Shown here piece by piece: positions 40,741 to 48,568 of a stretch of DNA of 64,000 bases (position 1 is its first letter; each line of letters starts with the position of its first letter). The stretch lies in the NCBI GenBank assembly GCA_038040445.1, contig JBBPIG010000008.1, positions 171,127 through 235,126 of the forward strand. The letters are read 5' to 3'. Source of the DNA: Acidobacteriota bacterium. Lineage in GTDB: Bacteria; Acidobacteriota; Blastocatellia; UBA7656. The position numbers and the translations under genes were made by a program. Under the pieces are notes generated by a model. It saw only the letters and a list, made by a program, of their open reading frames with translations, ran no database searches and had not been told where the DNA came from.

Positions 40741-41184
40741 TCACCGTTTCAGATGCTTCTGCCCGCCGACTTCATACGATTCACGCATCCAGCGTTGAAC
40801 GTCCCGGTCGAGGTCGGCTTCGGAGTATACACGGAACGAGTGGCCGATAAAGTGGGGCGCGTACTTTTCTACCTTGAAGAATCTGGGGTCGTCATCGACT
40901 CTGGGGAGCGCGAGGGTGCAGAGCAGATGAGACTTGCGCGGATAGCATCCGCCGAATCGCACTCGCACTTGAAACACGACGCGGGTTTTTTGGGGAATCA
41001 TGGTGACAGGCCCACATCTTCGAATCATTTCGGCGAACTTGTTGAAAAGCTGAAGCACATGAGGCTCACTGCGAGCGAAGAGGTCTTCTAGAGTGAACTT
41101 GCCACACGAATGCCACAGGTTCTTTGTGACGAATCGCTCGCCGCACTTCGGACACTGCCAGAGTGGTGGAAGCTCTGCTGGCAT
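40741..41184 (-). CDS. DUF5655-domain protein
   Basis: 147 residues from ATG 41184, with GAGGAG nine bases ahead; an earlier in-frame start is less likely. The N-terminal WQCPKCGERFVTKNLWHSCG is a small zinc-ribbon-like segment (C-x2-C, H, C). The DUF5655 region follows: FTLEDLFARSEPHVLQLFNK, a strand VFQVRVRFGGCYPRKSHLL and the C-terminal HSFRVYSEADLDRDVQRWMRE. DUF5655 resembles a PD-(D/E)XK-derived fold and its function is unknown. Confidence 0.8.
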   Translation of the reverse strand: MPAELPPLWQCPKCGERFVTKNLWHSCGKFTLEDLFARSEPHVLQLFNKFAEMIRRCGPVTMIPQKTRVVFQVRVRFGGCYPRKSHLLCTLALPRVDDDPRFFKVEKYAPHFIGHSFRVYSEADLDRDVQRWMRESYEVGGQKHLKR

Positions 41185-41505
41185 AGAGAAGATCTCCTCG
41201 GTATTCAGGCTGGTCAGAGTTCCCTTTTGAATGCCCGGTCTCATAGCGCAGTTCGGTCTAGAGGCCGAGCCAACCTGGAAATTCGCGCCCGATGTTACAT
41301 TCTTGCTGTCGGGTGATCAAGTTAACCCAAGAGCCGACGACCTCACTGCGAGTCGCCCTTTCTCGCTCTCGCTGTAGTTGGTTCGCCTCTATTTCAAGGC
41401 GTATACTCTCCTCTCCGACACGGTCGTGCGAAACTAATTTCCATTCGAAGTCGTATTCGGAGCGCAACTTCATCCGATGAGACGGTCTTTTCAAAGGAGA
41501 CTCCT
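41185..41505. other. Intergenic region between divergent genes
   Basis: No gene is supported. A 78-codon frame on the minus strand (41258-41494; KLVSHDRVGEESIRLEIEAN ... GSWVNLITRQQE) has a normal composition but no recognised family and no good start. AAAGGAG precedes the ATG at 41506. Confidence 0.35.
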
Positions 41506-42279
41506 ATGATCCGAAGAGCACTCACTCTTATCCTTCCTTTCGCTTTTCTGTTCTGCGTGCAGGCATCGGCTCAAACCGTCGACGAGCTGATCAAGAAGAA
41601 CCTCGACGCGAAGGGCGGCCTTCAAAAGCTCAAAGCCATCAAGAGCGTCAAAATAACGGGCAAGATCATCCAGCAGGGAATCGAGATCCCACTCGTCATT
41701 CAGCAAAAGCGGCCCCGTCTGGTTCGATTGGATGTGACCTTCCAGGGCAAGTCTCAGACTATGGCCTATGACGGCGAGAGCGGCTGGAAGACCAATCCGT
41801 TTCAGGGCTCCCCGGATCCCGAAAAGATCGCCGGCGATGATTTGAAAGAAGCTGAAGAGCAAGCCGACATCGACGGCGCGCTGGTCGACTACAAAGAGAA
41901 GGGCCACAAGGTCGAGCTTGTCGGCAAGGAGGATATGGAAGGCACCCCGGTCTACAAACTGAAGCTCACGCTCAAGAACGGTGACGTGCGCAACATCTAT
42001 CTCGATGCCGAGAACTATCTCGAGCTGAAGGTCAATTTGAAGCGAAAGACGCCCGGCGGGGAGATTGAGGTGGATCAATACGTTGGAAACTACAAGCCGG
42101 TCAACGGAGTCTTGTTCCCCTTCTCGCTCGAGACCAAAGTCAAAGGGCAGACCGTCAGCCAGATCACTCTCGAAAAGATCGACCTTGATGTCGCTATTGA
42201 CGATTCGATATTCAAGATGCCGGCCAAGCCCCCGGAGAAGCCGAAAACCGAAGAGAAGAAACCGCCGGTCCATGAGTAG
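41506..42279 (+). CDS. Exported LolA-like / outer-membrane lipoprotein-sorting-like protein
   Basis: 257 residues: Sec leader (LTLILPFAFLFCVQASAQ), then TVDELIKKNLDAKGGLQKLK, a pattern of antiparallel strands (PRLVRLDVTFQGKSQTMAYD, GESGWKTNPFQG) and YLELKVNLKRKTPGGEIEVD. This is the LolA/LppX-like half-barrel fold of periplasmic lipid or lipoprotein carriers, in the variant common in Acidobacteriota. A charged Pro/Lys/Glu tail ends it. AAAGGAG lies 8 bases before ATG. The same-strand BNR protein begins 140 bases later. The cargo is unknown. Confidence 0.8.
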   Translation: MIRRALTLILPFAFLFCVQASAQTVDELIKKNLDAKGGLQKLKAIKSVKITGKIIQQGIEIPLVIQQKRPRLVRLDVTFQGKSQTMAYDGESGWKTNPFQGSPDPEKIAGDDLKEAEEQADIDGALVDYKEKGHKVELVGKEDMEGTPVYKLKLTLKNGDVRNIYLDAENYLELKVNLKRKTPGGEIEVDQYVGNYKPVNGVLFPFSLETKVKGQTVSQITLEKIDLDVAIDDSIFKMPAKPPEKPKTEEKKPPVHE

Positions 42280-42419
42280 CACCGCTTGTGCGAGGACAGA
42301 TTAATTAACCGCTGATTTGCGCTGCCTGTCGGAACGCCGATCTTCGCCGATCTGCGAATATCAGCGGCACGGCAGTCAGCGAGAATCAGCGGTTCATTCG
42401 CAGCGAGAGGAAGACACCT

Positions 42420-45400
42420 ATGCGCTCTCATTCATTCACCATAACTTCGTTGTTTGTTGTCCTCGCCGCTTCGCTAACGCTTAGCGTCGCCGCGCAGACC
42501 ACGGTCAAACTCGATTCAAACAGCTTCGGCGCGATCGAGGCCCGGCACATCGGACCGGCAATCACTAGCGGCCGCATTGCCGCAATCGACGGAGTAGCAA
42601 GCGACCCGCGCATTCTCTACGCCGGCAGCGCCGGAGGCGGAGTGTGGAAGTCCATCAACGCGGGCACGACCTTCAAGCCGGTCTTCGACAAGTACACTCA
42701 ATCCATCGGGGCGGTCACCGTCGATCAAGCTCACCCGGACACCGTGTGGGTCGGCACGGGTGAATCGTGGACCCGCAACAGCGTCTCCGTGGGGACGGGC
42801 GTGTACAAGACGACCGATGCGGGCGACACCTGGAAACTGATGGGGCTTGAAGACTCCGAGCGCATCGCGCGCATCGTGATCGATCCGAAGAACTCCGATG
42901 TAGTCTACGTCGCGGCGACCGGCCACCTGTGGAACAGCAACGAACAGCGAGGCGTCTTCAAAACCACCGACGGCGGTAAAACCTGGCAACGCATCCTGTA
43001 CATCGACAAGGACACCGGCTGCTCGGATATCGCGATCGATCCACAGGAGCCCAACATAGTCTACGCGGGCATGTGGCAGTTTCGGCGAAAGCCCTACTTC
43101 TTCACGTCAGGCGGGCCGGGCAGCGGACTCCACAAGAGCACCGACGCCGGCAAGACCTGGAAGAAGCTGACTAAAGGTCTTCCCGAAGGTGAGCTTGGCC
43201 GTATCGCAATCGCGATCGCGCCCACTCGGCCGAATCTGGTCTACGCAATCGTCGAAGCCAAGAAGAGCGCGCTGTATCGTTCCGAAGACCTGGGCGAGAC
43301 CTGGACCAAGGCAAGCTCATCAACCAGCGTGACCGGGCGGCCGTTCTACTTCGCGCGAATCCTCGTCGATCCGAAGGACTACAATCGGCTCTACAAACCT
43401 GATTTCAATGTAGGCGTGAGCACCGACGGCGGGCAATCGTTCACTCAACGCGGGGGGCGCGCTCACGGCGACTATCACACCATCTGGGTCAATCCGGTGG
43501 ACACGTTTCAAGTATATGTCGGGACAGACGGCGGCGTGTACCAGTCCAACGACAAGGCGAACACTTTCAAGTTCCTGAGCAACATTCCTGTAGGCCAGTT
43601 CTATCACGCGAGCTTCGATATGGAGCAACCTTACAACGTGTACGGCGGGTTGCGGGATAACGGGTCGTGGATGGGACCCTCGCAGAGTCCGAACGGGGTT
43701 GAGAACAAAGACTGGCGCAACGTCGGGTTTGGTGACGGCTTTTTCGTCTGGCCCGATGCTATCGACAAGGACATCGTCTACAGCGAGTTTCAAGGCGGCA
43801 ACGTTCTGCGCTTTCACAAATCAAGCGGCGAAGTGAAATGGATCAAGCCGCTGCCCAGGCAAGGCGAGCCGAAGTATCGCTTCAACTGGAACACAGCGCT
43901 GGGGCTGAGCCCGACTAACAAGAAGGTGATCTACATCGGCGCGCAGTTTCTGTTTCGCACTACGGACAGAGGCGAATCCTGGGAGCGCATCTCGAACGAT
44001 CTGACGACCAACGATCCTGAGAAGCAGAAGCAGGAAGAGTCCGGCGGATTGTCGATCGACAACTCATCCGCCGAGAATCACTGCACTATCGTTGCAGTCG
44101 CGGAATCGCCGCTCGATGAAAAAGTGATTTGGGCCGGAACTGACGACGGAAATCTGCAACTCACGCGCGACGGCGGCAAGGCGTGGACCAACGTCGCCGG
44201 CAACATACCCGGCTTGCCTGCGAACACCTGGTGCACCAGCGTCGAGCCGAGCCGCTTCGATCGCGGGACCGCATACGCAACGTTCGATGGCCACCAGACC
44301 GGTGACATGAAAGCTTACGTCTTTAAGACCACCGACTTCGGCAAGACGTGGAAGCCGCTGGCGAGCGAGGCGATCAAGGGCTACGCGCACGTGGTTCGCG
44401 AAGATCGCGTCAACCGCGATCTGCTTTTCCTGGGAACCGAGTTCGGGTTGTTCGTTTCAATTGACGGCGGCGCGCAATGGGCGCAGTTCACCGGCAACCT
44501 GCCGCCGGTCGCCGTGCGCGACATTGCGATTCATCCGCGCGAGCACGATTTGATCCTCGCCACCCACGGCCGGGGCGTTCTGATCATCGACGACATCACC
44601 GCGCTTCGACAGATCAACGCGAAGATTCTGGAGTCGACTGCTTACGTACTGGACTCGCGTCCATCGCCGATCACGATTTCGGTCGGGGCGCAGAATTTTC
44701 CCGGCGATGGCGACTTCGTCGGGTCCAATCCACCGGAGGCGGCGACGATTACCTATTACCTGAAAGATCGTCACGTGTTTGGCGACATGAAGATCGAAAT
44801 CTACAACGCCGAAAGCAAACTCATGACGACTCTTCCCGCGGGCAAGCGCAGAGGAATCAACCGCGTTCAGTGGTTCATGCGCCAGAAGCCGCCGAAGGTT
44901 CCGCCTTCGCCGAACCTCGCCGGGCCCTCGTTGACCGGACCGATGGTGCCCGAAGGCGTGTACACCGTTAAGCTCATCAAGGACAAGGAGACTTTCACCG
45001 GGCAGGTCAAAGTCGTTGCTGATCCGAAGTCTACGCATTCAGCGGCCGATCGCGCGCTTCAACAGCAAACAGTTTGGAAGCTGTACGGCATGCAGGAGCG
45101 GCTTGCCTTCGTCGATGATGTCGTAACCGATGCGCGAGACAAGACGAAGGACCGAGCCAAGAAGCTCGATAGCGGTGACGCGGTTGCGAAGGATCTCGAA
45201 ACTTTCGCCGACAAGCTGGACGCGCTGCACAAGACGCTGGTGGCAACGAAGGAAGGCACGATCACCGGCGAGGAGCAGTTACGCGAGCGAATAGTCGAGC
45301 TCTACGGCTGGGTGACCCAGTTTGGCGGCCGTCCGACGCAATCGTTGCTGGATCGGATTCCGGTGCTCGAAAAAGAAATCAACGACGCGAACGCGGCGTT

Positions 45401-45515
45401 CGAAGCGATCATCGGGAAAGAGCTTGCGGGGGTGAACACGAAGCTCTCGAGTAAGAAGCTTGATCCGATCAAGGTGATGACGAAAGAAGAGTACGACAAG
45501 AAGCAGGAAAAGTAG
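42420..45515 (+). CDS. Exported VPS10/BNR-type beta-propeller protein
   Basis: 1031 residues: Sec leader (FTITSLFVVLAASLTLSVAAQ), two linked propellers with many Asp-box (BNR) turns such as STDAGKTWKKLTKG, RTTDRGESWERISN and KTTDFGKTWKPLAS, and an Ig-like/helical C-terminus from about residue 750. The sortilin/VPS10 and xyloglucanase-like (GH74-type) propellers share this pattern. The catalytic acid pair of GH74 was not identified, so calling it a glycosidase would be a guess. Such proteins are numerous in Acidobacteriota. It may bind or process extracellular polymers. Confidence 0.88.
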   Translation: MRSHSFTITSLFVVLAASLTLSVAAQTTVKLDSNSFGAIEARHIGPAITSGRIAAIDGVASDPRILYAGSAGGGVWKSINAGTTFKPVFDKYTQSIGAVTVDQAHPDTVWVGTGESWTRNSVSVGTGVYKTTDAGDTWKLMGLEDSERIARIVIDPKNSDVVYVAATGHLWNSNEQRGVFKTTDGGKTWQRILYIDKDTGCSDIAIDPQEPNIVYAGMWQFRRKPYFFTSGGPGSGLHKSTDAGKTWKKLTKGLPEGELGRIAIAIAPTRPNLVYAIVEAKKSALYRSEDLGETWTKASSSTSVTGRPFYFARILVDPKDYNRLYKPDFNVGVSTDGGQSFTQRGGRAHGDYHTIWVNPVDTFQVYVGTDGGVYQSNDKANTFKFLSNIPVGQFYHASFDMEQPYNVYGGLRDNGSWMGPSQSPNGVENKDWRNVGFGDGFFVWPDAIDKDIVYSEFQGGNVLRFHKSSGEVKWIKPLPRQGEPKYRFNWNTALGLSPTNKKVIYIGAQFLFRTTDRGESWERISNDLTTNDPEKQKQEESGGLSIDNSSAENHCTIVAVAESPLDEKVIWAGTDDGNLQLTRDGGKAWTNVAGNIPGLPANTWCTSVEPSRFDRGTAYATFDGHQTGDMKAYVFKTTDFGKTWKPLASEAIKGYAHVVREDRVNRDLLFLGTEFGLFVSIDGGAQWAQFTGNLPPVAVRDIAIHPREHDLILATHGRGVLIIDDITALRQINAKILESTAYVLDSRPSPITISVGAQNFPGDGDFVGSNPPEAATITYYLKDRHVFGDMKIEIYNAESKLMTTLPAGKRRGINRVQWFMRQKPPKVPPSPNLAGPSLTGPMVPEGVYTVKLIKDKETFTGQVKVVADPKSTHSAADRALQQQTVWKLYGMQERLAFVDDVVTDARDKTKDRAKKLDSGDAVAKDLETFADKLDALHKTLVATKEGTITGEEQLRERIVELYGWVTQFGGRPTQSLLDRIPVLEKEINDANAAFEAIIGKELAGVNTKLSSKKLDPIKVMTKEEYDKKQEK

Positions 45516-45619
45516 CCCTGGGAGCGCAGCCCTGGGAGCGCAGCCCTGGGAGCGCAGGCATCCCTGCCTGCCTCCTCTAGCGCAACGCCAAGCAGGCAGG
45601 GATACCTGCGCTCCCAGGG
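45516..45619. repeat. REP-like inverted doublet, 'GGGAGCGCAGGC' family, copy 2
   Basis: CCCTGGGAGCGCAG is repeated three times in tandem. The third copy leads into GGCATCCCTGCC and, after 30 bases, an inverted right arm ending CTGCGCTCCCAGGG. It starts directly after the stop of the BNR protein. Same family as 3288-3365. Confidence 0.85.
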
Positions 45620-45684
45620 TCAGTAGTTGCTCGGAAGGGTTCGCGCCGTGGTCGGAGTACTTGGATGTCGGTTAGACTGTACCT

Positions 45685-46137
45685 ATGAGCACACCAACTG
45701 AAGCAAGAGTCACTACGTGTCCCTCGTGCGGCGCGAACAACCGAGTTCCTGCTGAAAAGCTTCGCGAGGGTCTTGAACCTGTTTGCGGCCAATGCAAGAG
45801 TCCGCTTCCTGTCTCGGCTCATCCTATGACAGTGACCGATGCGAATTTCGCGGAAGAAGTCGAGCGTTCGCCGCTGCCAGTGCTGCTGGACATGTGGGCT
45901 CCGTGGTGCGGGCCTTGCAGAATGATCGCACCGATAGTCGAGCAACTCGCGAGCGAGCTTGCGGGCCGCGTGAAGGTAGCCAAGCTCAACGCCGACGAGA
46001 ACCCGATGACCGCGTCGCGCTTCAACGTTCGCAGCATTCCGACGCTGCTGGTGTTGAAGGATGGGCAAGAGGTCGATCGACTGGTCGGCGCGTTTCCGAA
46101 GCAAGAGATTCTGCGCAGAGTGCAGGCGGTGATTTGA
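45685..46137 (+). CDS. trxC: Thioredoxin 2 with N-terminal zinc ribbon
   Basis: 150 residues: an N-terminal zinc ribbon with two CxxC pairs ([23 protein letters not shown]), then a standard thioredoxin domain with active site [14 protein letters not shown] and the cis-Pro loop [15 protein letters not shown]. It reduces protein disulfides in the cytoplasm; thioredoxin 2 is often linked to oxidative stress. No good ribosome-binding site is seen before ATG 45685. The DdpX-like gene follows 50 bases later. Confidence 0.93.
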   Translation: MSTPTEARVTTCPSCGANNRVPAEKLREGLEPVCGQCKSPLPVSAHPMTVTDANFAEEVERSPLPVLLDMWAPWCGPCRMIAPIVEQLASELAGRVKVAKLNADENPMTASRFNVRSIPTLLVLKDGQEVDRLVGAFPKQEILRRVQAVI

Positions 46138-46187
46138 GTAGTGAATGCAGGACCACCCATAGGCATTTAGCTAGCGGAGGAATCCGT

Positions 46188-46859
46188 TTGAATCACTCAG
46201 GCAGAACTCGGCTGGCATTTCTTCTAGCGCTGCTAGCGATCGCACCAACTGTCTTCGCTCAGGAGCCGCCGAGGGAAACCGGTACCTTTCGAAAGCCGGA
46301 TCTTGTCGAGCTGATCAAACTCGATCGCACCATCAAGCTCGATATTCGATACGCAACTTCAAACAACTTCCTCGGACGGCCGGTATACAAAGAAGCTCGC
46401 GCGTTTCTTCAGCGGCCTGCCGCCGAAGCGCTCGTTCGAGTGAACAAGGCGCTGCGAATAAAAGGCTACGGGTTGATCATCCATGATGGCTACCGGCCGT
46501 GGTCGGTGACCAATATCTTCTGGGACGCGACACCCGCGGACAAGAAAGAATTCGTGGCGGATCCGAGTCAAGGCTCGCGTCACAATCGAGGCTGCGCGGT
46601 TGATCTCTCCCTCTTTGACTTGAAGACCGGCAAAGTAGTCGTGATGCCTTCCGGGTATGATGAGATGACCGAACGATCTCACATCAACTACACTGGCGGG
46701 ACCGATGAGCAACGTCGATTGCGCGACATTCTGCGCGCTGCGATGGAAGCGGAAGGCTTCGCGGTGTACGAGCCCGAGTGGTGGCACTACGACTACAAGG
46801 ATTGGAAAGAGTACCCGATTCTGAACATCAGTTTCTCGGAAATCCGGAGGCAGAAGTGA
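46188..46859 (+). CDS. ddpX: Exported D-alanyl-D-alanine dipeptidase (VanX/DdpX family)
   Basis: 223 residues from a TTG at 46188 that has GGAGG seven bases ahead; no ATG fits this signal. A Sec leader (LAFLLALLAIAPTVFAQ) precedes the metallopeptidase domain: DIRYATSNNFLGRPVY, IHDGYRPWSVTN, the zinc motif GSRHNRGCAVDLSL (His and Asp), a Glu in the YEPEWWHYDYKDW segment with the last His. It splits D-Ala-D-Ala, either for peptidoglycan peptide reuse or as a vancomycin-resistance component. No vanHA partners are present, so a recycling role is more likely. Confidence 0.92.
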   Translation: MNHSGRTRLAFLLALLAIAPTVFAQEPPRETGTFRKPDLVELIKLDRTIKLDIRYATSNNFLGRPVYKEARAFLQRPAAEALVRVNKALRIKGYGLIIHDGYRPWSVTNIFWDATPADKKEFVADPSQGSRHNRGCAVDLSLFDLKTGKVVVMPSGYDEMTERSHINYTGGTDEQRRLRDILRAAMEAEGFAVYEPEWWHYDYKDWKEYPILNISFSEIRRQK

Positions 46860-46952
46860 GCGGGTCCTAGCGCCGCCATTATTCTTTTCGACGTCTTCGG
46901 CTGCGCGGTAACCTGTGAGCGTCGAACCTCTGTCAGATAAAAGGGAGAGCTT

Positions 46953-47507
46953 ATGCCTTTGTCAAAGAAGCTTCAGGAAGTCGTCGATAGGATCTCGCAC
47001 AACAGAGAGAAACTGCTTCAGTCGGTTTCCGGTTTGAGCGACACGCAGCTCAATCACAAAGCAGAGGAAACCGCGTGGTCGGTCAGCGACGTCCTCAATC
47101 ACGTTTCGCTGACCGATGAAGCCAATGCAAAGCTCACCTCAAACATGCTCAAGCGAGCGCGTGCGAGCAGCCTGCCGCCCGATCCTTCGCCCGAAGCCTC
47201 AGTGATCCATTCGATGGACGACATATTCGCGCGAATGAACACTGCGAAGTTTCAAGCGCCCGAATTTGTCGCGCCTCATTCGCACTCACCCGTGGATGAA
47301 TCGCTGGCCAGGCTCAACGCTTCTCGCGAGAGAATGCTGGCGAATGTGGAACAGCTCGACGGATATAATCTGAGCGAGCTCACTTATCCGCACCCGTTCG
47401 CCGGAGACCTGAACACTTACCAATGGGTTTTGATGGCGGGCGCGCACGAGTTCAGACACGCCGAGCAGATCGATAGAATGAAATCGCAGCCCGGTTTTCC
47501 GGAGTGA
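46953..47507 (+). CDS. DinB-superfamily protein
   Basis: 184 residues with the four-helix DinB fold: helix one ISHNREKLLQSVSGLSDTQL, WSVSDVLNHVSLTDEANAK (first metal His), and the C-terminal WVLMAGAHEFRHAEQIDRMK with the H-x3-H pair. DinB-like proteins bind a metal and several are thiol-dependent S-transferases (bacillithiol, mycothiol), but the substrate is unknown here. ATG 46953 follows AAGGGAG. No operon partner is evident. Confidence 0.85.
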   Translation: MPLSKKLQEVVDRISHNREKLLQSVSGLSDTQLNHKAEETAWSVSDVLNHVSLTDEANAKLTSNMLKRARASSLPPDPSPEASVIHSMDDIFARMNTAKFQAPEFVAPHSHSPVDESLARLNASRERMLANVEQLDGYNLSELTYPHPFAGDLNTYQWVLMAGAHEFRHAEQIDRMKSQPGFPE

Positions 47508-47526
47508 GATCGAGGGGGACGGTGAG

Positions 47527-47602
47527 GTTCAGAGTTCAACCTTTAGGTTGCTTCCAACAGGTTGCTCTTCGAAAACAGCAAGCTAAAGCTTGAACTCTGA
47601 AC
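47527..47602. repeat. Short inverted heptamer array (GTTCAGA type)
   Basis: GTTCAGA-GTTCAAC-CTTTAGG on the left, then the inverse arm CTAAAGCTTGAAC-TCTGAAC on the right. Its sequence is related to 38991-39103. It touches a relic gene fragment on the right side. Confidence 0.7.
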
Positions 47603-47603
47603 G

Positions 47604-47720
47604 CTACGGGCGCGGCGTCACTTGCAGGTTCTGGTTGTCCAGCGTGAACCCGACAAACCCGATCATCATTTCTTCCCAGGTCTGCGGCCCCCAGCGAACG
47701 GCCTTCGCCGGATCAGTTGG
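47604..47720 (-). pseudogene. C-terminal fragment of an exported cytochrome/redoxin-type gene
   Basis: About 38 codons in one minus frame, [20 protein letters not shown] ending in ...QVTPRP and TAG at 47606-47604. The W-G-x-Q-T-W-(D/E)-E-M-M-I-G-(F/Y) motif recurs at the C-terminus of large cytochrome c/thioredoxin fusions in this phylum (from memory; a search should confirm). There is no start, and the upstream part is missing because the carbonic anhydrase gene begins there. Confidence 0.45.
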
Positions 47721-48424
47721 TCATCCGAGCCGGCGAAAGGTTTATCTTCCCGCTGGCGAGACGATAGACTCCGGTTGCGATTCGCAGCTCTTTCTTTTCA
47801 ACCAGTTCCTTTATGATGTCGCTCTGATCCAAAACGCTCTTGGTTTGAACCGCAACATTCTCATCGACAGCGAACGGGAGAATGTCTTTTGCGTCCGGAT
47901 GCTTGCGCCGGGCGATAGCCACAGCGGGCTTGATCTTCTCGATGATGGCTTCGATGCCCGGAGAGAATTTGCCACCATCGACAGTTGCTTTCACCGCCCC
48001 ACAGGACTCGTGCCCGAGCACAAAGAGCAGCTTCGAGTGAAGGTGCTCGGCTGCGTACTCGATGCTCCCGAGCGTGACCGGGTCAACGACGTTTCCGGCG
48101 ACGCGAACGACGAAAAGCTTGCCGAGCGATTCATCAAAGACGATCTCAGGCGGAACGCGCGAGTCCGAGCAACTAAGAACGATCGCATATGGATGTTGTC
48201 CCTTTGTCAGCTCGGCTCGCTCGCGCTTGTAGTTTGCGTGGCTGTGCTTGCCCTTCACGAACCGCGTTTCCGTCCATCAGGCGCGCCAATAAATCTGCCT
48301 TCGACGTGGAAGACTTCTCTGATGACGCGGGGAGAGATAGCGGCCCGAGAAACAACAGGGCCGCGGCGACGAGACAGTATCCGAGTCCGAGTTTGAGAGA
48401 CGGACATTGCTCGATTCTTTGCAT
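47713..48424 (-). pseudogene. Exported beta-carbonic anhydrase, frameshifted near the N-terminus
   Basis: Start 48424: leader YCLVAAALLFLGPLSLPASS, then DLLARLMDGNA, after which the frame is lost. In the next frame from about 48263 it reads FVKGKHSHANYKRERAELTK and the whole beta-carbonic anhydrase core: IVLSCSDSRVPPEIVFDE (zinc Cys, Asp-Arg pair), LGHESCGAV (zinc His and Cys). Dropping one G in GCGGTTC (about 48262) restores DGNAFVKGK, as the family requires. If the frameshift is real the enzyme is dead. If it is a sequence error, it hydrates CO2 in the periplasm. Confidence 0.8.
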
Positions 48425-48568
48425 GGTGAACCTCCGAGGATGGCTGCCATCCTATCGGCGTGGGTGCGGAATGCAACACGAGGTAGCATCGGCTTCGGCC
48501 TATGCAACGCCCTCCGGAGGTCTCATTGAAGAAACATGCTGCCGACATCATAATCAAGGTTCACGCAA

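Noticed and set aside
42420-45515. Naming the BNR-propeller protein a xyloglucanase
   Set aside because: Asp-box repeats are shared by many propellers and I could not identify the two catalytic acids of GH74.
46188-46859. A vancomycin-resistance cluster
   Set aside because: Only the dipeptidase is present; vanH, vanA and a VanRS pair are absent.
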